Shown here in pieces: positions 6,548 through 13,985 of a stretch of 19,248 bases of DNA. A program made the position numbers and the translations under genes. The stretch comes from JBKHXU01 sp046565865 (lineage in GTDB: Bacteria; Pseudomonadota; Gammaproteobacteria; Acidiferrobacterales; Sulfurifustaceae): positions 1-19,248 of the forward strand of contig JBKHXU010000230.1 of NCBI GenBank assembly GCA_046565865.1, given 5' to 3'. The notes under the pieces are model-generated. The model made no database searches. It saw only the letters and a program-made list of their open reading frames with translations, and was not told the DNA's origin. Numbering within the stretch: the stretch's first letter is position 1; every line of letters begins with the position of its first letter.

Positions 6548-6575
6548 GTTGAAACGCGGGGAAACCCGCATCAAC
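6548..6575. repeat. Hairpin between activator sites and sigma-54 promoter
   Basis: GTTGA (6548-6552), AAC, GCGGG (6556-6560), GAAA loop, CCCGC (6565-6569), A, TCAAC (6571-6575). This interrupted stem of ten pairs lies in the stretch that must bend to bring GlrR to the promoter. On the plus strand the loop is of GNRA type. No T-run follows on either strand, so a weak terminator of ilvD is possible but not well supported. Confidence 0.4.
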
Positions 6576-6597
6576 GATCATGGACTCAGTGAGGGTT

Positions 6598-6615
6598 TGT
6601 CGTCTGTGGGCGACG
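6598..6615. promoter_or_regulatory. Putative GlrR binding site (7 of 8 bases)
   Basis: TGTC (6598-6601), ten bases, GACG (6612-6615). It differs from the described GlrR site TGTC-N10-GACA at the last base only. The centre is about 97 bases upstream of the predicted sigma-54 start, a usual distance for an enhancer-binding protein. Confidence 0.65.
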
Positions 6616-6663
6616 TGTGAATCACGCCGCACCGAACGCGGTTTGATTTGTTAAAGCTTTTCT

Positions 6664-6681
6664 TGTCTCTCGCTGGCGACA
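6664..6681. promoter_or_regulatory. Putative GlrR binding site (perfect match)
   Basis: TGTC (6664-6667), ten bases, GACA (6678-6681): an exact copy of the enterobacterial GlrR consensus TGTC-N10-GACA. The centre is about 163 bases upstream of the predicted start and 66 bases from the second site. It lies between the end of ilvD and the EF-hand promoter. Confidence 0.75.
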
Positions 6682-6744
6682 AATCCCCAGCCCGGCGGGG
6701 GTCAAGCGGGACACGCCTTACTCTACTGCTCCTCGCGTCCGCGA

Positions 6745-8424
6745 CTACTCGTCCGTGACACAACCGACCGACGCGTCCTTGACGGTCTTTATGTACTTGT
6801 AAAGCGTGCCGCGCGTCGCTTTATATGGGGGCATGCGCCATGCGGCGCGACGGCGCGCAAGTTCGGCATCATCGAGCGCGACGCTCAAGAGGTTTTTTTG
6901 CGCATCGATGGTGATGACGTCGCCGGTGCGAACCAATGCGATCGGTCCGCCTTCCTGCGCCTCCGGCACCACGTGGCCAATAATGAAGCCGTGCGAACCG
7001 CCGGAGAAGCGGCCGTCGGTGATGAGCGCCACGTCCTTGCCGAGTCCGGCGCCCATGATCGCCGATGTCGGCGTCAACATCTCCGGCATGCCGGGCCCGC
7101 CTTTCGGACCTTCATAGCGAATCACGACCACGTCGCCTTTCTTGATTTCGCCGCGCTCAAGCGCGGCGAGCATTTCTTCTTCTGCGTCGTACACGCGTGC
7201 CGGACCCGAGAACACGAGCCCCTCCTTGCCTGTGATCTTCGCCACCGCACCGCCCGGCGCGAGGTTGCCGCGCAGGATGCGAATGTGGCCGCTGGCCTTG
7301 ATCGGCTCGCGCAAGGTACGCACCACATCTTGCCCCGGCGCGAGACCGGGTACGTCGCGTAAATTTTCCGCGAGCGTCTTACCGGTGACCGTGTAGCAGT
7401 CGCCGGTGAGCAGCCTCTCCTGCAACAGATATTTCATCACCGCCGGCGTACCGCCGACCTTGTGCAAATCCTCCATCACATACTTGCCGCTCGGTTTCAG
7501 ATCGGCAATAAACGGCACGCGGTCGCTGACCGCCTGGAAATCGTCGAGCGTGAGGCGCACGCCGACGGCACGCGCCATGGCGATGAGATGCAGTACCGCG
7601 TTGGTCGAACCACCGAGCGCCATCACCACCACCATCGCGTTCTCGAACGCCTCGCGCGTCATGATGTCGCGCGGTTTCAAATCCTGTTCCAGCAGCCGCA
7701 GTATCGCATCACCCGCGCGCACGCATTCCTCGTGCTTGCCGGGATCGGTCGCCGGCGTCGACGCGCTGTACGGCAGCGACATACCGAGCGCCTCGATCGC
7801 GGACGCCATGGTGTTGGCGGTGTACATACCGCCGCAGGCGCCGGGTCCCGGGCAGGAGTGGCGCACGATATCGGCGCGCGTGGCGTCATCGACACTGCCG
7901 GCGAGATACTCGCCGTAGCTCTGGAACGCCGACACTATATCGAGCGTGCGGCCCGCGTGATGGCCGGGCTTGATGGTGCCACCGTAGATCATGAGCGCCG
8001 GGCGATTGAGCCGCCCCATCGCCATGAGGCAGCCGGGCATGTTCTTGTCGCAGCCGGGGATCGCGATCAGTCCGTCGTACCACTGCGCCGCGACCACAGT
8101 CTCGATCGAGTCGGCGATGAGATCGCGTGACTGCAGCGAGTACGACATGCCGTCGGTGCCCATCGAAATGCCGTCGGACACGCCGATGGTGTTAAAGCGC
8201 AAGCCGACGAGTCCCGCCGCACGCACGCCTTCCTTCGCCGCCATGGCGAGATCGTTCAGATGCATATTGCAGGTATTGCCTTCCCACCACACGCTCGCAA
8301 TACCCACTTGCGCCTTTTCCATGTCGGCCGGCGTCAAACCGGCGCCATAGAGCATGGCCTGCGACGCGCCTTGCGAGCGCGGTTGGGTAATGCGCGAGCT
8401 GTAACGATTGAGTTTCTTGGACAC
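6745..8424 (-). CDS. ilvD: Dihydroxy-acid dehydratase IlvD
   Basis: A 559-residue cytosolic iron-sulfur enzyme that dehydrates 2,3-dihydroxy-isovalerate and 2,3-dihydroxy-3-methylvalerate to the 2-keto acids, the third common step of valine and isoleucine synthesis. The length is that of the usual family. Cluster cysteines are visible as Cys52 (GNTCNMHLNDLA), Cys125 (PGCDKNMPGC) and Cys197 (GPGACGGMYTANTM). Lys127 is the candidate carbamylated metal-binding lysine, and D84 lies in the GVSDGISMGTDGM motif. The C-terminal half contains GRFSGGSHGF. The start is GTG at 8424 with only a weak GGAA site upstream. It is divergent from pyrD. No clear terminator follows; the region downstream holds the EF-hand regulatory sites. 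Confidence 0.95.
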   Translation of the reverse strand: MSKKLNRYSSRITQPRSQGASQAMLYGAGLTPADMEKAQVGIASVWWEGNTCNMHLNDLAMAAKEGVRAAGLVGLRFNTIGVSDGISMGTDGMSYSLQSRDLIADSIETVVAAQWYDGLIAIPGCDKNMPGCLMAMGRLNRPALMIYGGTIKPGHHAGRTLDIVSAFQSYGEYLAGSVDDATRADIVRHSCPGPGACGGMYTANTMASAIEALGMSLPYSASTPATDPGKHEECVRAGDAILRLLEQDLKPRDIMTREAFENAMVVVMALGGSTNAVLHLIAMARAVGVRLTLDDFQAVSDRVPFIADLKPSGKYVMEDLHKVGGTPAVMKYLLQERLLTGDCYTVTGKTLAENLRDVPGLAPGQDVVRTLREPIKASGHIRILRGNLAPGGAVAKITGKEGLVFSGPARVYDAEEEMLAALERGEIKKGDVVVIRYEGPKGGPGMPEMLTPTSAIMGAGLGKDVALITDGRFSGGSHGFIIGHVVPEAQEGGPIALVRTGDVITIDAQKNLLSVALDDAELARRRAAWRMPPYKATRGTLYKYIKTVKDASVGCVTDE

Positions 8425-8485
8425 GATTCGGTTTCCGGGCAGTGCGTGACGAGTAATTGGGATGCAACGGCGTTCGCGCCGCGTC

Positions 8486-8505
8486 GCCTGGCACCGCCGC
8501 CAGGC
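8486..8505. repeat. Hairpin in the ilvD leader region
   Basis: Perfect arms GCCTGGC (8486-8492) / GCCAGGC (8499-8505) with a six-base loop, about 60 bases upstream of the ilvD start. No T-run is present on the minus strand. It may be a leader structure or an operator in the ilvD-pyrD divergent region. Confidence 0.4.
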
Positions 8506-8595
8506 CCATGAGGCTGGAACAGCGATGCGGCGCCCTCCGCTGGCGGGCGCCTACCATACCAGACGCGTTACGGGGACGGAACCGGTGCGACGGTG

Positions 8596-8626
8596 TTGGC
8601 GCGCATCGCGCGCGCCACGCTACAAT
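8596..8626 (+). promoter_or_regulatory. Candidate sigma-70 promoter of pyrD
   Basis: TTGGCG (8596-8601), 19-base spacer, TACAAT (8621-8626). The -10 has five of six consensus bases; the spacer is longer than ideal. A start near 8633 would place pyrD translation at the GTG at 8656 and exclude the in-frame GTG at 8593. Confidence 0.45.
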
Positions 8627-8655
8627 CGCGCTCGTCCTCGCACGGATCCGACAAC

Positions 8656-9771
8656 GTGTATCACCTGCTCCGACCGCTGTTGTTCCGGCTTGACGCCGAA
8701 ACGAGTCACGATGTCCTGTTCGGCGCGCTCGGCGCGCTCTATCGGTTGCCGGGCGCGGCGGCGCTGGTACGGCGCCGCTACGGCGCGCGGGTGCCGCACT
8801 TGCCGGTCGAGGTCATGGGTCTGCGGTTCCCGAATCCCGTCGGCCTCGCCGCCGGTCTCGATAAGGACGGACGCCACGTGCGGCCGCTGGCCGACTGCGG
8901 CTTTGGCTGGCTCGAGTTGGGCACTGTTACGCCGCGCCCGCAGCCGGGCAATCCGGGTCGGCGCCTGTTTCGATTGCCGGGCCAGCGGGCGCTGATCAAC
9001 CGCATGGGTTTCAACAGCGCCGGCGTCGATGCGCTGGTGCGCAATATCGGCCGCCACCCCAAACCCGGATTGCTCGGCATCAATATCGGCAAGAACCGCG
9101 AAACGCCGCTCGACAGCGCGGTCGACGACTATTTGTATTGCCTGCGCGCCGTGTACGTGCACGCGGCCTATATCGCGATCAACATCTCGTCCCCCAACAC
9201 GCCGGGGCTGCGGGCGCTGCAAGAGGAGCAACGGCTGACGGAATTACTGAAGGCGCTCAAGCTCGAGCAGTTGACGTTGGCGCGGACGCATGGCCTATAC
9301 GTCCCGATTGCGCTCAAGATCGATCCGGACCTGAACGAAGCGCAGCTCGTGGCGATCGCGCGGCAGGCGCGGGAACAGCGCTTCGACGCCGTCATTGCCA
9401 CCAACACCACCCTCGGCCGCGCCGGGGTCGAACACGAGTTGCTGGCGAAGGAAACCGGCGGCTTGAGCGGCGCCCCGCTGCGCCCGCTGGCGACACGCAC
9501 GATACGGATTCTGTATCGGGAACTGCATGGCGCCGTCCCGATTATAGGTGTCGGCGGGGTCGAGACCGCGGCCGACGCCTGGGACAAGCTGGTCGCGGGC
9601 GCCGACCTGGTGCAGGTGTACACCGGCTTCATATATAAAGGTCCGGACCTGATCCGCGAGATCGTGACCGGTCTCGCCGAGCGGGTGCGCGCCAGCGGCG
9701 CTGGCTCGCTCGCCGAGGCGCTGGCCCGCGCGCGCCAGCCGGTCGCCCCCGCCGCTCCCGTTTCCCACTGA
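8656..9771 (+). CDS. pyrD: Dihydroorotate dehydrogenase (quinone), class 2
   Basis: A 371-residue FMN enzyme that oxidises dihydroorotate to orotate in pyrimidine synthesis and passes electrons to membrane quinone. The start is the GTG at 8656, which gives the family N-terminus MYHLLRPLLFRLDAETSHD, the amphipathic membrane-binding helix of class 2 enzymes. An in-frame GTG 63 bases upstream lies before the likely -10 box and is rejected. Motifs are NPVGLAAGLDKDG (60-72), the substrate loop NRMGFNSAG (115-123), NISSPNTPGLR (176-186) with Ser179 as the catalytic base of class 2, ATNTT, GLSGAPL and IIGVGGV near the FMN phosphate. The protein is about 35 residues longer than E. coli PyrD because of a C-terminal Ala/Arg/Pro-rich tail. 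Confidence 0.95.
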   Translation: MYHLLRPLLFRLDAETSHDVLFGALGALYRLPGAAALVRRRYGARVPHLPVEVMGLRFPNPVGLAAGLDKDGRHVRPLADCGFGWLELGTVTPRPQPGNPGRRLFRLPGQRALINRMGFNSAGVDALVRNIGRHPKPGLLGINIGKNRETPLDSAVDDYLYCLRAVYVHAAYIAINISSPNTPGLRALQEEQRLTELLKALKLEQLTLARTHGLYVPIALKIDPDLNEAQLVAIARQAREQRFDAVIATNTTLGRAGVEHELLAKETGGLSGAPLRPLATRTIRILYRELHGAVPIIGVGGVETAADAWDKLVAGADLVQVYTGFIYKGPDLIREIVTGLAERVRASGAGSLAEALARARQPVAPAAPVSH

Positions 9772-9793
9772 CGCTCCCGCGATCACGGTTGTT

Positions 9794-9810
9794 GCGCGTT
9801 GACGACGCGC
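9794..9810. repeat. Hairpin between pyrD and the GGDEF/EAL gene
   Basis: GCGCGT (9794-9799) / ACGCGC (9805-9810) with a five-base loop, 22 bases past the pyrD stop. There is no T-tract, so termination is doubtful. It overlaps the candidate -35 box of the next gene. Confidence 0.35.
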
Positions 9811-9826
9811 GATCCTGAACCATACT
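9799..9826 (+). promoter_or_regulatory. Candidate sigma-70 promoter of the GGDEF/EAL gene
   Basis: TTGACG (9799-9804, five of six bases), 16-base spacer, CATACT (9821-9826, four of six). A start near 9833 precedes the AAGGAG at 9894-9899 by about 60 bases. Confidence 0.45.
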
Positions 9827-9967
9827 CATAGTAAGCAACTCCGTTTATCTTTATGGCGCAAAACGGCCGGTAGAGCTGGCGCGCGGACGGACCAAGGAGA
9901 GGCGGCCATCTCATCACAGCTATCCATTCCCTCGACGCCGGCCGGCAAGGCATTCGGCGTTTCCGAC

Positions 9968-12895
9968 TTGCGACTGCGGCTCGCACTGCTGCTCCTGCTC
10001 GCCGCCGTACCGGCCGCCGCCATGTTGCTCTATATCGGCCTCGACCAGCGCCGCACCGCCCTGGACGACGCGCACGCCGCGGCGCTGCGCATCGCCCGCC
10101 TCGCGGCCCTGACCCAGACCGAATCCTTCGTCGAGGGACGGCAATTGCTGGCGACGATCGCGCAGTTGCCTGCGGTCCAGGCGTTGCACTCCAAAACCTG
10201 CTCGCCGCTGCTGGCGCGCTTGCTCGACCAGGGATCGCGCTATGTGAATCTGGGCGCGATCGATGCCGAGGGGCGGCTGCGTTGCAGCGCGGTACCGTTC
10301 CAACCACCGGTCGTGTTGAAGCAACGCGAATATTTCCGCCGCGTCATGCAAACCGGTCGATTCGCCATCGGCAACTACCAGGTCGGCAAGGTGACGGGGC
10401 AACGCGCACTCAATCTCGGCTATCCGTTGATTAACGCCAGCGGCGGCATCGACGGCGTCGTATTCGCCGCGCTCGATCTGCGTTGGTTGAACCGGCTCGC
10501 CGCTGAGACCTCGCTGCCGCACGGATCGACATTGGTACTGGTCGACGCCGCCGGCACCGCGCTCGCCCGCCATCCGGACCCCGAACGCTGGATCGGCCAG
10601 CGCGTACCGTACGGCACGCACATCGCGGGCGACCCGACGCGCGAGAGCGGGACGTTCGAGGCCAAAGGGCTCGACGGCATTGAACGCATCTACTCTTACA
10701 CCGCGTTGCTGCCCGGCACCGATCCCCTGCGCGACAGCTTGCGGCTCGTCGTGGGTATCCCACGCGCCACGGCGCTCGGGCACACACAGGCGGCGTTGCG
10801 GTCGAACCTGACGGTATTGGCGGCGGTGTTGGGATTCCTGCTCGTCGTCACCTGGTTCGGCAGCGAGATGCTGATTTTGCGCGGGTTGCGCAACCTGGTG
10901 TCCGGCGTGCGGCGTGTGGCCGCCGGCGACTTCAGCGCGCGTAGCGCCATGGGACACGGGATCGGCGAGGTGCGCGAGCTCGGCCGGGCGTTCGATGACA
11001 TGACAAAGTCCCTGCAGCATCATCGGCAAACGGCGCAGCTGCACGAACAACGCGCGGCGCGCCTAAACCGCGTGTATGCGCTGCTGAGCGGCATCAACAG
11101 CACCATCGTGCGCACCCGCGAGCGCGAGACGCTTTATCGCGCGCTGTGTCGCCTCGCTATCGACACCGGCCGCTTCCGTCTGGCCGCGGTGCTGATCTAC
11201 CAACCCGAGGATACGACGTTTGCACCGCATAGCCACGCCGGCGACGGCAGCGTGGTGCTCGAACATCTGCGGCTACCGGCGTACGAATCGCCGGCGGCGC
11301 CGGTCGCGCAGTCGCTGCTCGGCGGGTCGACGCTCGTCAGCAACCGACTGGTCGCCGATACGCGGCTCGCCATTCCCATGGCCGCGGCCATTGGCCGCGG
11401 CTGCCGCGCGTGTGCACTGTTGCCGCTGCGGGTCGCGGGCGCGGTCATCGGCGCGATTGCGCTGTTCGCGGACGAGCCCGATTTCTTCGATGCCGAGGAA
11501 ATCAAATTGCTCGAGGAGCTCGCGGCCGACACCTCGCTTGGACTCGACCTGATCGACAAGGAAGACGAGCTGCACCATCTCTCCTACTACGATGGGCTCA
11601 CCGGGCTGCCCAACCGCGTGCTGTTCGCCGACCGCCTCGACCAGGCGCTGGCGCGCAACCGCTTTCACGCGCGCCATGTCGCGGTATTGATCGCGCGGCT
11701 CGATCGATTCAAGGAGATCAATACCTTCCACGGGCACCACGCGGGCGATACCGTGCTGCAAGAGGTCAGCCGGCGCCTGTCCGACGTGATCCGTAGCGGT
11801 GACACCGTGGCGCGCACCGGCAGCGCGGCATTTGGCATCATTCTTACCGACGTCGGCAATCCCGGCGACGCCGCCATTGTCGCGCGCAAAATCATGCAGG
11901 CGCTGGAGCGACGCATCGAGGTCGGCGGCAAGGAAATGTACGTCGCGTTGCGCATCGGCATCGCGGTCGCACCGAGCGACGGCAGCGACGCCGAAACGTT
12001 ACTGCGCAGCGCCGACGCCGCGCTGCATCTGCCCGCCAGCGACGACGGCACCAGCTATCGATTTTACACGCCCGAAATCGACGTCAATGCGCGCCGGCGC
12101 ATGGAAATCGAGCGCGAACTACGAGGTGCGCTCACGCGCAACGAGCTCGAGGTGCACTATCAGCCGATCGTCGATCTGGAAACGCTCGCGATCATCGGCA
12201 GCGAAGCGCTGCTGCGCTGGCGCAACGCTGCCCTCGGGCCCGTCTCGCCGGGCCTGTTCATACCGGCGGCCGAGGAAACCGGGCTCATCATTCCGATCGG
12301 CGAATGGGTGCTCGGCACCGCCTGCCACCAGGCGCGCGCCTGGCGCGCCGCCGGCTTGCCGAGCCGCATCGCCATCAACGCATCGGCGATCCAGCTGCGG
12401 CAGACCGACTTCGAGGCGCGGGCGCAGGCGATACTGGAGGAATCCGGCGTCAACCGCGACGGGTTGGCGCTGACACTCGAGATCACCGAGTCCAACGTCA
12501 TGGAGAACGTGCAGCGCTCGGTCGAACGCCTGGACGCGCTGCGCCATCGCGGCCTGTCGATCTCGATCGACGACTTCGGTACCGGCTACTCTTCGCTCAG
12601 CTACTTAAAGCGCCTGCCGGTGGATACGCTCAAGATCGATATTTCGTTTATCCACGACCTGACGCGCAGCGACGACGACGTCGCGATCGTGCGCGCCATC
12701 ATCGCGCTGGCACACAACTTAGGCATGCAGGTAACGGCCGAAGGGATCGAAACGACGGAACAGCTTGCGGTACTGCGCGAGCTGAGATGCGACACCGGAC
12801 AAGGGTTCCTGTTCAGCCCGGCGGTGCCGGCGACCGCGTTCGAGGCGCTGTGCCGAAACGGGATTAGGTTGCCGACTAGCGCAACGCCCGCGTGA
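9968..12895 (+). CDS. Membrane c-di-GMP phosphodiesterase, dCache-HAMP-GAF-GGDEF-EAL
   Basis: A 975-residue protein when read from TTG 9968. Domains are TM1 (3-22), a periplasmic dCache-like sensor (about 25-275), TM2 (about 281-304), HAMP (305-355), GAF (about 375-530), GGDEF (about 540-700) and EAL (about 715-965). The cyclase motif is GSAAF (618-622) instead of GGDEF, so diguanylate cyclase activity is very unlikely. The EAL side keeps all metal and catalytic positions I can place: E746 (EALLRW), N804, E838 and E841 (LEITES), D868-D869 (DDFGTGYSS), K889, E925, E928 and Q945. It should therefore hydrolyse c-di-GMP, with GGDEF perhaps a GTP-sensing regulator. The start is uncertain: TTG 9968 has no near Shine-Dalgarno site, whereas an in-frame ATC at 9908 sits eight bases after AAGGAG. 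It overlaps the convergent aminotransferase gene by 20 bases. Confidence 0.88.
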   Translation: MRLRLALLLLLAAVPAAAMLLYIGLDQRRTALDDAHAAALRIARLAALTQTESFVEGRQLLATIAQLPAVQALHSKTCSPLLARLLDQGSRYVNLGAIDAEGRLRCSAVPFQPPVVLKQREYFRRVMQTGRFAIGNYQVGKVTGQRALNLGYPLINASGGIDGVVFAALDLRWLNRLAAETSLPHGSTLVLVDAAGTALARHPDPERWIGQRVPYGTHIAGDPTRESGTFEAKGLDGIERIYSYTALLPGTDPLRDSLRLVVGIPRATALGHTQAALRSNLTVLAAVLGFLLVVTWFGSEMLILRGLRNLVSGVRRVAAGDFSARSAMGHGIGEVRELGRAFDDMTKSLQHHRQTAQLHEQRAARLNRVYALLSGINSTIVRTRERETLYRALCRLAIDTGRFRLAAVLIYQPEDTTFAPHSHAGDGSVVLEHLRLPAYESPAAPVAQSLLGGSTLVSNRLVADTRLAIPMAAAIGRGCRACALLPLRVAGAVIGAIALFADEPDFFDAEEIKLLEELAADTSLGLDLIDKEDELHHLSYYDGLTGLPNRVLFADRLDQALARNRFHARHVAVLIARLDRFKEINTFHGHHAGDTVLQEVSRRLSDVIRSGDTVARTGSAAFGIILTDVGNPGDAAIVARKIMQALERRIEVGGKEMYVALRIGIAVAPSDGSDAETLLRSADAALHLPASDDGTSYRFYTPEIDVNARRRMEIERELRGALTRNELEVHYQPIVDLETLAIIGSEALLRWRNAALGPVSPGLFIPAAEETGLIIPIGEWVLGTACHQARAWRAAGLPSRIAINASAIQLRQTDFEARAQAILEESGVNRDGLALTLEITESNVMENVQRSVERLDALRHRGLSISIDDFGTGYSSLSYLKRLPVDTLKIDISFIHDLTRSDDDVAIVRAIIALAHNLGMQVTAEGIETTEQLAVLRELRCDTGQGFLFSPAVPATAFEALCRNGIRLPTSATPA

Positions 12896-13985
12896 CCGAG
12901 GCGCACACGCGCTCGATGTGCGCCGGCGGCATGCCGGGATAGACCGGCAGCGACAAATTCTCCGCCGTAATTTGCTCGCACGTCGGCAAGCTGCCGGGCG
13001 CATACCCCAGCCGGCGATAGACATCCTGCAAGTGCAACCCTTTGGGATAACACAGCGAGTGACCGATCTTGGCGTCGATCAACGCCTGGCGCACGGCGTC
13101 GCGCTTGGGCAGGCGCACGGTGTAGAGATTGTAAACGTGGCCCGGCACGTCCTTCGGCGTCTGCACCCCACTGCCGGCAAGTGCGCGCGTATACGCCGCG
13201 GCCACCGCGCGCCGGCCGTCGATGTCGCTCTTGATGCTGCGCAACTTCAAGCGCAGCAACGCGGCCTGGATTTCGTCCAGCCGGCTGTTGCAGCCGATTT
13301 CGGTATGGATGAATGGCTGCACCGCGCCGTGATTGCGCAGGCGGCGAATGTGTTCGTTTAATGCGTCGCTGTTGGTCGTGATCATGCCGCCGTCGCCGTA
13401 GCAGCCGAGCACCTTGGTCGGATAAAAACTGAAGCTGCCGGTATCGCCGAGCGAACCGACCACGCGCCCGTTCACCGTCGCGCCGAACGCCTGCGCGCAA
13501 TCCTCGACCACCGCCAGCTTGTGGGCGCGCGCGATAGCGAGCAACTCGTCCATCGCGCACGGATGGCCGAAGATGTGCACCGGCAAAATCGCGCGCGTCT
13601 TGGCGGTGATACGCCGGCGCACGTCGTCCGGATCGAGCGTGAAGCTGTCGGCGCGGATGTCAGCGAACACCGGCGTCGCGCCGACGGTGTCGATCGCCTC
13701 GCTCGACGCGAAAAACGTGTACGGGGTCGTGATCACTTCGTGCCCGGGTCCGATACCGAGCGCGCGCAGGCTCAACACCAGCGAGTCAGTGCCGTTCGCC
13801 ACCGCGATCGCGTGCTTGACGCCGATGTACTCGGCGCACTCGCGCTCGAACGCGGTCACCTGCGGCCCGAGGATGAAGCTGCCGGCGGCGCCGCTGGCGC
13901 GAATCGCGGCCAGCCACTCGGCCTCGAGTGCGCGGAACTGCGGCGCGAGATCGAGGAACGGAATCGGATCGGTTACGGCGGACAT
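12876..13985 (-). CDS. DegT/DnrJ/EryC1 sugar aminotransferase (GnnB-like candidate)
   Basis: A 370-residue PLP enzyme of the DegT/DnrJ/EryC1 family, which aminates keto-sugar nucleotides. The start is ATG 13985 (MSAVTDPIPFLDLAPQ), with AAGGAG 11 bases upstream; the frame is open further upstream but lies inside the neighbouring gene. Motifs are NGTDSLVLSL (64-73, cofactor phosphate), VVEDCAQAFG (159-168) with Asp162 pairing to the pyridine nitrogen, SFYPTK with the Schiff-base Lys191, and GDGGMITTN (198-205). It overlaps the upstream dehydrogenase gene by 13 bases, so the pair is one operon. A Gfo/Idh dehydrogenase plus DegT aminotransferase is how GnnA-GnnB make UDP-GlcNAc3N for lipid A; WbpB/WbpE-type pathways use the same pair. 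Which sugar is made cannot be told here. Confidence 0.88.
   Translation of the reverse strand: MSAVTDPIPFLDLAPQFRALEAEWLAAIRASGAAGSFILGPQVTAFERECAEYIGVKHAIAVANGTDSLVLSLRALGIGPGHEVITTPYTFFASSEAIDTVGATPVFADIRADSFTLDPDDVRRRITAKTRAILPVHIFGHPCAMDELLAIARAHKLAVVEDCAQAFGATVNGRVVGSLGDTGSFSFYPTKVLGCYGDGGMITTNSDALNEHIRRLRNHGAVQPFIHTEIGCNSRLDEIQAALLRLKLRSIKSDIDGRRAVAAAYTRALAGSGVQTPKDVPGHVYNLYTVRLPKRDAVRQALIDAKIGHSLCYPKGLHLQDVYRRLGYAPGSLPTCEQITAENLSLPVYPGMPPAHIERVCASVTRALR

Noticed and set aside
8192..8557. Frame before ilvD considered as an attenuator leader peptide
   Set aside because: It has no run of Ile, Val or Leu codons and runs into ilvD itself; the hairpin at 8486-8505 lacks a T-run.
12601..13560. 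Minus-strand open frame of 319 codons across the GGDEF/EAL end
   Set aside because: It is a frame-shifted reading of the aminotransferase joined to the antisense of the EAL domain; low-complexity basic composition, no motif.
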